NCBI RefSeq assembly: GCF_013284035.1 | Contig: NZ_CP054141.1 | Location: 620,001 to 684,000 of the forward strand | Source: Flavobacterium sp. M31R6 | GTDB lineage: Bacteria > Bacteroidota > Bacteroidia > Flavobacteriales > Flavobacteriaceae | Direction of reading: 5' to 3' | DNA length: 64,000 bases | Part shown: positions 1-8,302 of the stretch, piece after piece | Numbering within the stretch: the first letter of the stretch is position 1 | How the letters are laid out: every line of letters starts with the position of its first letter | Made by a program: the position numbers and the translations under genes | The notes under the pieces: generated by a model | Database searches by the model: none | Seen by the model: only the letters and a program-made list of their open reading frames with translations | Told to the model about the DNA's origin: nothing

Positions 1-743
1 CCGATTTTACCAACCGTCTTAATTTATTTAGGTCAGCTGAGATTGGGGGAAGTCCTAACGACGGCTACAGTAGTGCTCAAGCTTTGGATGCATTGGAAGA
101 AGTTGCCAAAGAAACTCTACCATCTGATATGAGTTACGATTATATCAACTTGTCGTATCAAGAAAAACATTCTCCAAGTGGAGGTACTGTATTTCTAATG
201 GCCTTAGTTTTTGTATTCTTAATTCTTGCCGCACAGTACGAAAGTTGGAAATTGCCTTTTAGTGTATTGCTTGGAGCGCCTTTTGCAGTTTTTGGAGCAT
301 TTTTAGGATTGTTTTTGGCTAGAATTGGTAGTGATGCTTATGTGAACAATGTGTTTGCGCAAATTGGATTGGTACTGTTAATCGGACTAGTCGCCAAGAA
401 TGCAATTCTTATCGTTGAGTTTGCCAAGGAAGAATATGAAAAAGGGAAACCACTATACGAATCGGCAATGGTTGCGGCTAAGCTTCGTTTTCGCCCAATC
501 TTAATGACGGCCTTTGCCTTTATTCTTGGTGTTGTTCCTTTGCTTACCGCTACAGGTGCTGGGTCGCAAGCCCGTATTGTAATGGGTATGGCTGTGTTCA
601 GCGGAATGTTGATAGCCACAGTTCTTGGAGTGTTAATTGTTCCGGGTTTATTTGTAATGATTGAAAACATCGGAAAAAACAAGGATGAGGTTGTAGCAAC
701 TGAAAATAGTACGGATTCAAAAACTACAGATCATGAGGAATAA
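1..743 (+). CDS. RND (HAE1-type) efflux pump inner-membrane subunit, C-terminal part
   Basis: This is the last ~247 residues of a proton-driven RND multidrug pump; the 5' part lies outside the window. The frame is open from base 3, so the TTG near 84 is internal and not a start. Visible family traits are a segment reading RSAEIGGSPNDGYSSAQA, which matches the porter-domain end of HAE1 pumps, then hydrophobic segments from about base 210 to 670. These include the RFRPILMT motif typical of the late transmembrane helices. A short acidic tail follows. The stop overlaps the start of the outer-membrane factor gene by 11 bases, so the two are translationally linked. The periplasmic adaptor is expected upstream. 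Substrates cannot be read from the sequence. Confidence 0.93.
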   Translation, partial: DFTNRLNLFRSAEIGGSPNDGYSSAQALDALEEVAKETLPSDMSYDYINLSYQEKHSPSGGTVFLMALVFVFLILAAQYESWKLPFSVLLGAPFAVFGAFLGLFLARIGSDAYVNNVFAQIGLVLLIGLVAKNAILIVEFAKEEYEKGKPLYESAMVAAKLRFRPILMTAFAFILGVVPLLTATGAGSQARIVMGMAVFSGMLIATVLGVLIVPGLFVMIENIGKNKDEVVATENSTDSKTTDHEE

Positions 744-2100
744 ATTAAAAATTATTGTTGTTATTGTTGTCCTTGCAGTTCTTCCTGTAGGTTGTTTGGT
801 TGGGCCTAAATACGAAAAGCCAGAAGAAAAGAATGCTGAAAGTTTCCACTATGGTCCTGCAAATGCTGATACACTCGCTTCTGTGGTCAACGTAAAATGG
901 TTTGATCTTTTTAATGATGATGTTTTAAAAGGCCTAATCACTAAAGGACTTGAAAATAACTATGATTTGAAGATTGCTATGGCGCGTATTGATCGTACCA
1001 GAGCAGAATTAGGATATACCAAAGCCGACTTATTGCCTGCAATTGGTTATAGCGCTACTGTAAACAGTAATGAGAAGACCTTTTTGCCTTCCAATGCGTC
1101 AGCTAATCTTTCTTGGGAATTGGATTTTTGGGGTAAAGTTCGCCACGAAAATAGAGCTGTTCAAGATGAATTAATAGCTAGTGAAGAAGGACGAAAAGTG
1201 ATTCTTTCTAATTTGGTTAGTGATATTGCGGTTGCTTATTTTCAACTACGTGATTATGACAACCGACTACTTGTTGCGCAAAAGACTTTGGAATCTAGAC
1301 AAAAAGGATTTGATATTATTAATCAAAGGTTTTCGGCTGGTTACGTTTCTGAAGTAGATAAGGTTCAAATCGAACAACAAGTAGCAATTGCCGAAGCAGC
1401 TATTCCTGCTTTTAAGAGACAGATTACCATTCAAGAAAATATTATTTCAATATTGATTGGTCAAGCTCCAGGACCGATAGAGCGTGGTAAAACCAACACA
1501 GAGCTTCAAGTAGCGAATAATTTACCCGTTTCTATTCCTTCTATTTTATTGAAAAACAGACCTGATGTAAATCAAGCAGAAAGGAATTATATGGCGGCTA
1601 ATGAAAGAATAGGTGTTGCGCAAGCGATGCGTTTTCCTTCTTTCAATATTGCTGCATTGGCGGGATTCGCAAACAGTGATGTAAGTCATTTATTTGATGG
1701 TTCATCGTATTTGCAAAACGCAAGCGCTACTGTTGCAGGTCCAATTTTTAATTTTGGTAAAAACAGAAGGAGAGTAGAAATATACCGTCAAATTGCTGAA
1801 GAATCAAGACTTAATTACCAAAAAACTTGTCTTGTTGCCGTTGCCGAAGTAGAACAATCTTTGCAAAACGTGAAAACGTATAAGGAAGAATGGGCAGCTA
1901 GAAACAAGCAGGTTATTGCGGCTAGAAAAAACTTGGAATTATCGAATGCAAGGTATTATAATGGCTATGTTTCTTATTTGGAAGTTATACAAGTAGAAAT
2001 AGATTTGTTTGATGCAGAATTAAGTCTTTCGGAGTTAACACAAAACCAATTGAGTTCAACCATCCAATTGTACAGAGCTTTAGGCGGTGGCTGGAATTAG
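733..2100 (+). CDS. TolC-like outer-membrane efflux factor (NodT/OprM family lipoprotein)
   Basis: A 455-residue outer-membrane channel for the adjacent RND pump. The N-terminus is a lipoprotein signal with the lipobox LPVGC, followed by GPKYEKPE, the usual opening of NodT-family factors. Two OEP-type alpha-helical repeats follow; NRPDV and the ARYYNGYVSYLEVI segment are typical of the family. Length is normal. The start codon lies inside the end of the pump gene. A bidirectional hairpin with flanking A and T tracts follows the stop, so this gene closes the pump operon. The role is firm from family knowledge; the drug or metabolite exported is unknown. Confidence 0.93.
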   Translation: MRNKLKIIVVIVVLAVLPVGCLVGPKYEKPEEKNAESFHYGPANADTLASVVNVKWFDLFNDDVLKGLITKGLENNYDLKIAMARIDRTRAELGYTKADLLPAIGYSATVNSNEKTFLPSNASANLSWELDFWGKVRHENRAVQDELIASEEGRKVILSNLVSDIAVAYFQLRDYDNRLLVAQKTLESRQKGFDIINQRFSAGYVSEVDKVQIEQQVAIAEAAIPAFKRQITIQENIISILIGQAPGPIERGKTNTELQVANNLPVSIPSILLKNRPDVNQAERNYMAANERIGVAQAMRFPSFNIAALAGFANSDVSHLFDGSSYLQNASATVAGPIFNFGKNRRRVEIYRQIAEESRLNYQKTCLVAVAEVEQSLQNVKTYKEEWAARNKQVIAARKNLELSNARYYNGYVSYLEVIQVEIDLFDAELSLSELTQNQLSSTIQLYRALGGGWN

Positions 2101-2117
2101 TCATTATCTTTGTAAAC

Positions 2118-2148
2118 AAAAAAACCACGCAAATAGCGTGGTTTTTTT
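2118..2148. terminator. Bidirectional Rho-independent terminator
   Basis: Stem CCACGC (2125-2130) pairs with GCGTGG (2136-2141) around AAATA, flanked by seven A and seven T residues. It sits between the convergent efflux-factor and bacilliredoxin genes and can serve both strands. Confidence 0.9.
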
Positions 2149-2163
2149 GTTTTGCTTTTTAGC

Positions 2164-2574
2164 TTAACAGTACTCGTTGAAAGCGTCTTTTAAGTTTTCT
2201 GCAATAGTTTCTGCTGGGCGTCCTTCAATGTGGTGACGCTCTAGCATATGAACCAATTCACCGTCTTTGAACAAGGCAATACTTGGAGAAGATGGAGGGA
2301 ATGGAAACATAAAACCTCTTGCAGCTTCTACAGCTTCGCGATCTACACCTGCAAAAACAGTTACTAGATTAGATGGTTTTTTATCATTATCCAAACTCAT
2401 TTTGGCTCCTGGGCGTGCATTTCTTGCAGCGCAACCACAAACAGAGTTTACTACTACAAGTGTTGTTCCTGCTGATTTTATTGCGCTTTCTACAGCATCG
2501 GCAGTATGTAATTCTTGAAAACCAGCAGACGTTAATTCAGCTTGCATTGGTTTTACCATTTCTTCTGGATACAT
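2164..2574 (-). CDS. BrxA/BrxB family bacilliredoxin
   Basis: A 136-residue thioredoxin-fold protein of the YphP/YqiW (DUF1094) family. In Firmicutes these proteins remove bacillithiol from S-bacillithiolated proteins. The characteristic CGC motif is seen in NSVCGCAARNARP, as is the later HMLERHHIEG segment. The frame could extend 17 residues upstream, but the family normally begins MYPEEMVKPM, so the start at 2574 is preferred. A TAnnTTTG element (TAACTTTG) lies upstream at 2607-2614 on the minus strand and favours this start. The protein is probably cytosolic. Whether this organism makes bacillithiol cannot be told from the window. Confidence 0.9.
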   Translation of the reverse strand: MYPEEMVKPMQAELTSAGFQELHTADAVESAIKSAGTTLVVVNSVCGCAARNARPGAKMSLDNDKKPSNLVTVFAGVDREAVEAARGFMFPFPPSSPSIALFKDGELVHMLERHHIEGRPAETIAENLKDAFNEYC

Positions 2575-2670
2575 ATTTTTTATTTTAAGTTTAACTTTTA
2601 GAAGTGCAAAGTTACAAAGTTTCAAACCAAGATATAAGTTTGAATTATAAAGTTTTGTTATAGTTTGATA

Positions 2671-3423
2671 TTAGATTTTGAATCGAAATGAATATCCTAA
2701 AGCAAAATAATATTCCGGAGAAATTTTGGAGAGTCCAAAACCTGCAGAAACATCCAGTTGATGGTTTGGATTGAATAAATAAGTTAAGCCTCCATCAAAT
2801 CGATGATCTGGTTTTTCTATTTGCGGTATAAAACCAAAGAATTCTATGTATCCACCAATTTTTTCAGAAAAAGAGTATCCCGTTGTCAAAGTGTAAATGA
2901 AAGTTGGTTCCAGAGTTACTCCGCTCCATTCGGCACCCAAATTATAACTTAAAGTTTGTCTATCAGAAATAGTGTGTTGCATTGTAAATCGAAATTCAGG
3001 AGTATAGTATGTTGCTTTTAAATCTGATGAAGCCAATTTTGGAAGACCGAGATGAGTGATGAAAGAGGTTGTTGGGATAATCCCTTTTTCTTCAAAAAGG
3101 CGTGTTTTAAAACCAATCAGAACTGGATTAATTCCTGATATTTTGCTTGAATTATTTTTTTCGATTGAATATTCCGTGATTAATCGTAGCTCAAAATGAT
3201 CGTTGATCCCAAATTTGGTTAAAATTGTAGGAGCAACAATACTTTTGGAATCACCATCGATTTTTTCATAAGAAAATCCATTTTCGAATTGGAAATAACC
3301 TTTCGGTGTAATAAAAGGGCACTCGGTTTGGTCGGGTCTGTCTGTTTGAATGCTTGGCAAATCTTGCGATATTGCATAATTTGCGATTGACAGGAAGAAT
3401 ATAATTAGAATAAAATTTTTCAT
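2671..3423 (-). CDS. Predicted outer-membrane transporter-like beta-barrel protein
   Basis: A 250-residue exported protein with a clear signal peptide ending near ANYAISQ. The mature part opens with IQTDRPDQTECP and has alternating hydrophobic and polar strands ending in an aromatic C-terminus (YSFRFKI), as expected for an outer-membrane barrel. Similar flavobacterial proteins are usually annotated only as transporter, in the Phenol_MetA_deg-like group. It is divergent from the Nramp gene. The 93-base spacer holds a TAGTTTTG element for this gene (3451-3458, minus strand) that overlaps an inverted repeat. The substrate is unknown; a link to metals is only suggested by the neighbours. Confidence 0.7.
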   Translation of the reverse strand: MKNFILIIFFLSIANYAISQDLPSIQTDRPDQTECPFITPKGYFQFENGFSYEKIDGDSKSIVAPTILTKFGINDHFELRLITEYSIEKNNSSKISGINPVLIGFKTRLFEEKGIIPTTSFITHLGLPKLASSDLKATYYTPEFRFTMQHTISDRQTLSYNLGAEWSGVTLEPTFIYTLTTGYSFSEKIGGYIEFFGFIPQIEKPDHRFDGGLTYLFNPNHQLDVSAGFGLSKISPEYYFALGYSFRFKI

Positions 3424-3443
3424 TTAGTTTGTTTTAAATTAAA

Positions 3444-3461
3444 TTTTAGACAAAACTAAAA
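3444..3461. promoter_or_regulatory. Possible metalloregulator operator (inverted repeat TTTTAG-N6-CTAAAA)
   Basis: A perfect 6-bp inverted repeat, TTTTAG-acaaaa-CTAAAA, covers the probable -7 element of the leftward barrel gene in the divergent spacer with the Nramp gene. Its size and spacing resemble DtxR/MntR-type boxes. The assignment is inference, because AT-rich DNA makes such repeats fairly easily. Confidence 0.3.
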
Positions 3462-3490
3462 AATTATTTATGTATCGTAAAATTATTTTA

Positions 3491-3498
3491 TATATTTG
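3491..3498 (+). promoter_or_regulatory. Bacteroidota -7 promoter element for the Nramp gene
   Basis: TATATTTG matches TAnnTTTG exactly and lies 18 bases before the ATG at 3517. No clear TTG stands at the -33 position. The element argues for ATG 3517 over the TTG at 3496, which would lie inside the promoter. Confidence 0.5.
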
Positions 3499-3516
3499 TT
3501 TTTTAAATGTTTAAAT

Positions 3517-5388
3517 ATGAGTAAATCACTTGAAGAGGTTCACCAATCGGTGGCGACGCAAAATAAAACTTCTGTATTCAGGAAAATATTGGCCTTTTTC
3601 GGTCCGGCCTATTTGGTTAGTGTTGGGTATATGGATCCAGGAAACTGGGCGACGGACATAGCCGGAGGGAGTCAGTTTGGATATGCATTATTATGGGTAT
3701 TGTTGATGAGTAATTTGATGGCGTTGCTGTTGCAAAGCCTAAGTGCCCGACTTGGAATCGTTACACAACGTGATTTGGCCCAAGCATCACGGGAAACCTA
3801 TTCGAAATTCATTAATTATATTCTTTACTTTCTAGCCGAAATTGCCATAGCTGCCTGTGATCTTGCCGAGGTTTTAGGAATGGCCATTGGTATCAATTTA
3901 TTGTTTGGTATTCCGCTGATAGAAGCGGTCATGATTACGGTTTTGGATACATTTTTATTGCTTTTTCTAATCAATAAAGGCATTCGTAAAATGGAAGCGT
4001 TTATCATTGTACTTGTTATGATCATTGGATTATCTTTTATATTCGAAATGATATTTGCACAGCCAGAAATGGGGAAAGTGCTTTACGGTTTGATTCCTTC
4101 TTTGCCTAATGAATCAGCACTTTATATTGCCATTGGAATCATTGGAGCCACGGTAATGCCACACAATTTGTATTTGCATTCTTCTTTGGTGCAAACCAGA
4201 AAATTTGACCGAAGTCCTGCAGGAATCAAACAGGCGATTAAGTATAATTTTATCGATTCGACGATTGCTCTAAACTTGGCTTTCTTTGTAAATGCGGCTA
4301 TTTTAATTCTGGCGGCAGCGACATTTTATAAAAATGGAATGTTTGAAGTGGCCGAAATTCAAGATGCTTACCGTTTTCTGCAACCGATATTAGGAACCAA
4401 GTGGGCTCCTGTTTTATTTGCGGTAGCCTTAATAGCCGCAGGACAAAGCTCGACGGTTACCGGAACATTGGCTGGGCAAATTGTGATGGAGGGTTATTTA
4501 AATTTGCGAATTCAGCCTTGGGTTCGTCGAATTATTACTCGTTTAATCGCCATTGTACCTGCCATGATTGTTATTTTTATTTTTGGCGAAAGCGTTACTG
4601 GAAAAATGTTGATCCTTAGTCAGGTAATTTTAAGTTTACAATTAGGGTTTGCTATCATTCCGCTGATTCATTTTGTGAGTGATAAAAGAAAAATGAAGGG
4701 ATTTCATATTAGCAGAACAACGCAATTTGCATCTTGGATAGTGGCTTTGATCATTGTTTCACTCAACGCCAAATTGGTTTTTTCGGAAATACAAGGATGG
4801 TTGGAAACTTCAGAAAATCCATTAATTCTGTGGTTGACGGTAGTGCCCTTGGCAATTAGTTTCTTGATTTTATTGCTTTATATCGTAATTAAACCTTTTG
4901 TGACAAAATCAAAACCAGATATTCAAAACCATTCTCCGCATCTTTTGAGTTTGAAATTTTCTTCAACAGGAACCTACTCTAATAAAGACATTGCTGTTTC
5001 AGTCGATTTTTCTTCTGCAGATGAAGCGGCTTTAAACCATGCTTTTGAATTGGGAGGAATGGAGGCTAAATATACTTTAATACATGTGGTAGAAACCGTT
5101 GGAGCTATGATGTATGGAAATGAAGTTGACGATCACGAAACCACTATAGATGAAAAGCTATTGTTGGAATATAAAGAAATGCTTTCGCAAAAAGGCTTTA
5201 AAATTGAAACTGAATTAGGGTTTGGAAATCCTACCAAGATTATTCCAACGATAATAAATAAGGGTAGTTTTGATATTTTGGTCATGGGAACACATGGTCA
5301 TACGGGTTTGAAAGATCTAATTTTTGGTACTACGGTTGATAAACTGCGCCATAAAATTTCAATACCTTTGTTTATTGTTAAAAATTAA
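3517..5388 (+). CDS. Nramp family divalent metal transporter with C-terminal UspA domain
   Basis: A 623-residue inner-membrane protein importing Mn2+ or Fe2+ with protons. The first ~420 residues form the Nramp core, with DPGNWATD in helix 1 and MPHN in helix 6; these motifs carry the metal-binding Asp, Asn and Met residues. After a hydrophilic link (~residues 460-480) comes a universal stress protein domain, ending in the nucleotide-binding signature GTHGHTGLKDLIFG and a GTTVDKL segment. Nramp-UspA fusions occur in other Bacteroidota, but typical MntH proteins lack the extra domain. The start at 3517 is preferred because a promoter element covers the earlier TTG. The next gene on the same strand is a DtxR/MntR-type regulator, which points to manganese or iron control. 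Confidence 0.92.
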   Translation: MSKSLEEVHQSVATQNKTSVFRKILAFFGPAYLVSVGYMDPGNWATDIAGGSQFGYALLWVLLMSNLMALLLQSLSARLGIVTQRDLAQASRETYSKFINYILYFLAEIAIAACDLAEVLGMAIGINLLFGIPLIEAVMITVLDTFLLLFLINKGIRKMEAFIIVLVMIIGLSFIFEMIFAQPEMGKVLYGLIPSLPNESALYIAIGIIGATVMPHNLYLHSSLVQTRKFDRSPAGIKQAIKYNFIDSTIALNLAFFVNAAILILAAATFYKNGMFEVAEIQDAYRFLQPILGTKWAPVLFAVALIAAGQSSTVTGTLAGQIVMEGYLNLRIQPWVRRIITRLIAIVPAMIVIFIFGESVTGKMLILSQVILSLQLGFAIIPLIHFVSDKRKMKGFHISRTTQFASWIVALIIVSLNAKLVFSEIQGWLETSENPLILWLTVVPLAISFLILLLYIVIKPFVTKSKPDIQNHSPHLLSLKFSSTGTYSNKDIAVSVDFSSADEAALNHAFELGGMEAKYTLIHVVETVGAMMYGNEVDDHETTIDEKLLLEYKEMLSQKGFKIETELGFGNPTKIIPTIINKGSFDILVMGTHGHTGLKDLIFGTTVDKLRHKISIPLFIVKN

Positions 5389-5392
5389 AAAT

Positions 5393-5519
5393 AGTTACTG
5401 AGATTCTGAGTTACTGAGTATCTAAGATTTTGGGATGATGTTTTTTTTTTTAATCTCTAATTTTTAATCTCTAATTTAAAATCTCTAATCTAAAATCTGC
5501 AATCTAAAATCTGCAATCA
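5393..5519. repeat. Short imperfect tandem repeats between Nramp and dtxR-like genes
   Basis: Two small repeat tracts fill the spacer. At 5393-5426 the words GTTACTGAG and ATTCT/TATCT alternate. At 5449-5519 units of about 12-13 bases of the form aaaATCTctAATct / AAATCTGCAATCT run head to tail up to the ATG of the regulator gene. Similar ATCT-type tracts recur in flavobacterial spacers as I recall them. No hairpin or coding content is seen. Confidence 0.7.
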
Positions 5520-5520
5520 A

Positions 5521-6174
5521 ATGACTTTCTCCGAAGAAAATTACCTGAAATCCATATATCACCTTACCACTAGTCTTGATAGTGAAGTAAGCACCAATGC
5601 TATTGCCGAAATGATGGAAACCAAAGCTTCCTCTGTAACGGATATGCTTAAAAAATTGGCCGAAAAGGATTTGGTGAATTATAAAAAATACCAAGGGGTT
5701 TCATTGACTGAAAACGGAAAGCTTGCAGCCAAAATGATTGTGCGAAAACATCGTTTATGGGAAGTATTTTTGGTTGAAAAACTTGATTTTTCTTGGGATG
5801 AAGTTCATGATATTGCCGAACAACTCGAGCATATCAAATCTGAAAAACTAATCAATAAGCTCGATGATTTTCTTGGGAATCCTACTGAAGATCCACATGG
5901 CGATCCAATACCGGATGCGCAAGGACGAATGATTGCGATAGAAAAACAATTGTTATCTGAACTGTTGGCAAATCAATCCGGAATATGTGTAGGGGTAAAG
6001 GACAATTCTTCCGATTTTTTGAAATATCTTGACAAACAACAAATTGGATTGGGAACCAAAATCGCAGTGGTTACTAAGGAAACATTTGATTTGTCTCTTA
6101 AAATAAAAGTGAACGATTCCGAATTTGTTATTTCCAATAAGATTGCTTGTAATTTGTTTGTGAAAGTAGTGTAG
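5521..6174 (+). CDS. DtxR/MntR family metal-dependent transcriptional regulator
   Basis: A 217-residue repressor of the iron/manganese-sensing DtxR family. Residues ~1-60 are a winged helix-turn-helix (NAIAEMMETKASSVTDMLKK). Residues ~65-140 are the metal-binding and dimerisation domain, with HRLWE, HDIAEQLEH and the HGDPIP motif supplying the usual ligands. The end (~145-217) is a FeoA/SH3-like domain. The length fits the three-domain type. It lies 132 bases after the Nramp-UspA gene and probably controls it, but no operator is proven. The ATG follows directly on a short tandem repeat and has no Shine-Dalgarno sequence. Confidence 0.92.
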   Translation: MTFSEENYLKSIYHLTTSLDSEVSTNAIAEMMETKASSVTDMLKKLAEKDLVNYKKYQGVSLTENGKLAAKMIVRKHRLWEVFLVEKLDFSWDEVHDIAEQLEHIKSEKLINKLDDFLGNPTEDPHGDPIPDAQGRMIAIEKQLLSELLANQSGICVGVKDNSSDFLKYLDKQQIGLGTKIAVVTKETFDLSLKIKVNDSEFVISNKIACNLFVKVV

Positions 6175-6383
6175 AATCTCGTTTTGAAATCTAAATTTTA
6201 AATATGCGATAGGCAAATTAGTCTAGGAGGGCTGTCTTAATTTTATTGGCGTTAACAAAACATTGCAAAAGAGTACGTTTATTTGGCACAAAATTTGATT
6301 TATCTGTAATTTATTCCAATAGAGAAATAAAATTATTAAGTTTAGTTTGCTATATTTACATTACAAATTTAAATCAGAATGTT

Positions 6384-7478
6384 ATGAAAATAAGATTTTT
6401 ATCATTTCTAGTAATAGCTATGAGCTTGTTTAGTTTGAATGCTTTTTCTCAAACAAGTGATACCGGAGAATTAGGTTTGCCAGGTGACAATCTAGATCTT
6501 TATGCTGTTTTGGATCTTTTTCAAAAATCTAAGACTATTGAGGACTTCGAAAAGTCATTAAATGACGAGAAGACTAAAATCAATAATTTGGATTTAAACG
6601 ATGATAAAAAAGTTGATTTTATCAAAGTGGAAACCAAGAAAGATGGTGACGACTTTACATTTATCCTTAGAGACCCCATAAGTAAAACCGAAACCCAAGA
6701 CGTGGCTGTAATTATGGTGTCAAAAGATAAAAACAAAAAGATAAGCTTACAAATTATCGGAGACAAAGATTTGTATGGGAAGGACTATATTGTAGAGCCA
6801 GCTCCAAAAGGGAGTGGCGGTGTAACGGCAAATCCAGCTTATACAGGAACTAATCCGGTTACAGTAAATGTGCCTGCCTCGACCACCACGGTTGTTGTTG
6901 AACAAGCTCCAATTGTTCAATATGTTTATTCTCCTGCTTATGTGCCATATTATCCTCCATATTACTATGGGTATTATCCCCCTTGGTTTGGATTTGCTAC
7001 TGTTATGGCTGTAGGAATTTATCGTTCAAATCACTATGGCTATCATGGTGGAGGATATGGTTATCATAATACGAATGTTTATGTTAATCATAATAATTAC
7101 AATAATTATAATAACAACAGTCGCAACACTTCGAATCGTGTTTCGCACAATAATATAAATAGTAATAACAGGAACAATGTAAATAACGGTAATAGAAACA
7201 GTAATAATAGTAATAGAAATACCGCTTCGACAAGAGATGCAAATAGAAATTCTGCTTCTACACGAGATGCTAGTAATAGAAATTCAGCTTCAACGCGTGA
7301 TGCAAATAGATCATCTTCATCATCGAGACCATCGGCTTCCAACTCAATGAGTTCTTCCCGTTCTGGATCAGGCTCCAGTAGTTTTAATAGAGGAAGCAGT
7401 GGCGGCGGCAGTTATAGATCCGGCGGCGGCGGCGGCGGTTACCGAGGCGGCGGTGGCGGCGGTGGAAGAAGACGCTAA
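6384..7478 (+). CDS. Secreted Gly/Asn/Ser-rich low-complexity protein
   Basis: A 364-residue protein of unknown function. It starts at MKIRFLSF with a signal peptide ending near NAFSQ; the frame runs 46 codons further upstream but lacks signal features there. Residues ~20-150 form a short acidic domain. Then come a Val/Thr-rich stretch, a Tyr/Pro segment (YYPPYYYGYYPP), an Asn-rich block, three NSASTRDA-type repeats, a Ser block, and a Gly-rich end finishing RRR. The Gly tail is coded largely by GGC, a local GC-rich patch in AT-rich DNA. Similar low-complexity exported proteins are common in Flavobacterium. A surface or matrix role is only a guess. A terminator follows. Confidence 0.8.
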   Translation: MKIRFLSFLVIAMSLFSLNAFSQTSDTGELGLPGDNLDLYAVLDLFQKSKTIEDFEKSLNDEKTKINNLDLNDDKKVDFIKVETKKDGDDFTFILRDPISKTETQDVAVIMVSKDKNKKISLQIIGDKDLYGKDYIVEPAPKGSGGVTANPAYTGTNPVTVNVPASTTTVVVEQAPIVQYVYSPAYVPYYPPYYYGYYPPWFGFATVMAVGIYRSNHYGYHGGGYGYHNTNVYVNHNNYNNYNNNSRNTSNRVSHNNINSNNRNNVNNGNRNSNNSNRNTASTRDANRNSASTRDASNRNSASTRDANRSSSSSRPSASNSMSSSRSGSGSSSFNRGSSGGGSYRSGGGGGGYRGGGGGGGRRR

Positions 7479-7505
7479 GTCATCTTGTTTTTAATTATAA
7501 AATTG

Positions 7506-7536
7506 CCCTGATAACAATTGTTGTCAGGGTTTTTTA
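7506..7536 (+). terminator. Rho-independent terminator after the Gly-rich protein gene
   Basis: CCCTGATAACAA pairs with TTGTTGTCAGGG (one G:T pair), followed by six T residues (7530-7535). The hairpin is 27 bases after the stop codon. Confidence 0.85.
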
Positions 7537-7819
7537 TTTGCAAAAAAGGTATATCGAACTCTAAATTGGAGTTTTGTCACCGATTCAAAATCTTGAAATT
7601 AAAGTTTATTTGAGTTTTTCAAAAATTGACTTTGCTGACTCTTTTGCCTTGATGGGATATAGCGGACAGCAGGAACGATGTTTCCCGGTAAAGCCAATTT
7701 TTTCGCTACTTGACATTTTTTTTAAGTGACTGTTTCTTTGGAATACGCTTTAAAAGAAAACGGCTCTCCGGATTAATTTTCAGAGAGCCTTTTTCGGCAA
7801 CAAAAGTGTTGGTGTGTTT
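7537..7819. other. Intergenic stretch with repeat remnant and terminator
   Basis: No convincing gene is seen. The 12-base word GACAGCAGGAAC at 7665-7676, in a context reading ATATAGCGGACAGCAGG, recurs in inverted orientation at 18924-18935. It looks like a piece of a dispersed flavobacterial repeat. A bidirectional hairpin at 7762-7795 closes the stretch. Confidence 0.6.
7762..7795. terminator. Bidirectional terminator near the NTF2-like lipoprotein gene
   Basis: GGCTCTC (7762-7768) pairs with GAGAGCC (7783-7789). It is followed by TTTTT on the plus strand and by GTTTTCTTTT on the minus strand. It lies 25 bases beyond the stop of the leftward lipoprotein gene. Confidence 0.75.
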
Positions 7820-8302
7820 TTATTCGTTTGGCAAATCTGATGTGCTCATGTCTCTTAAGCAAACATATTTACCGTTTCTTTTTACAAATAAGCTCATGTA
7901 ATTTCCTGAATTTACAACGGCCTCTGTAGAATCAACTACTTTATAAGTACCAACCTCCACTACTTGGTTTCCATCATTTGATACAAATACTTCGTCGGTT
8001 TTAAATGAGATTTTTTTGCCTACTGATATGGTATCCCTGTGCGTTTTTAAAAACTCAACGATTGCGGCTTTTCCCACTACTGGCGCACTATTTTGTGGAT
8101 AGGTTATGGCATCATCAGCATGATACCCTATGTTTTTGACTACTCCAGAGTTGTAAGTGTCAGCAAATTCATTTTCCTTGGCTTGAATTTCTTCTTTGAT
8201 TTGGTTAGCGTCAATAACTACTGTCGGCTCTTCTTTTTTACAGGAAATTAATAATAACAATACACTTGATACAACTAATCCTTTAATAAACGTTCTTTTC
8301 AT
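7820..8302 (-). CDS. NTF2-like (DUF4440/SnoaL-type) lipoprotein
   Basis: A 160-residue exported lipoprotein. The signal peptide ends in the lipobox LLISC, followed by KKEEP. The mature domain resembles the NTF2-like fold seen in DUF4440 proteins: a helix with EFADTYNSG, then HADDAITYPQNSAPVVGKAAI, and a final strand KRNGKYVCLRDM. Members of this group have varied or unknown roles, and no catalytic set can be named. It stands alone, between a bidirectional terminator and a 289-base spacer where I see no gene. Confidence 0.8.
   Translation of the reverse strand: MKRTFIKGLVVSSVLLLLISCKKEEPTVVIDANQIKEEIQAKENEFADTYNSGVVKNIGYHADDAITYPQNSAPVVGKAAIVEFLKTHRDTISVGKKISFKTDEVFVSNDGNQVVEVGTYKVVDSTEAVVNSGNYMSLFVKRNGKYVCLRDMSTSDLPNE

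Noticed and set aside
84-86. TTG at 84 as the start of the efflux gene
   Set aside because: The frame is open to the window edge with matching pump sequence upstream, so this codon is internal.
7106-7342. Leu-rich minus-strand frame opposite the Asn-rich protein
   Set aside because: Its composition is the antisense of the Asn/Ser codons of the rightward gene; no promoter or homologue is evident.
7710-7901. 63-residue frame on the plus strand
   Set aside because: It runs through a bidirectional terminator and into the lipoprotein gene in antisense, and has no family features.
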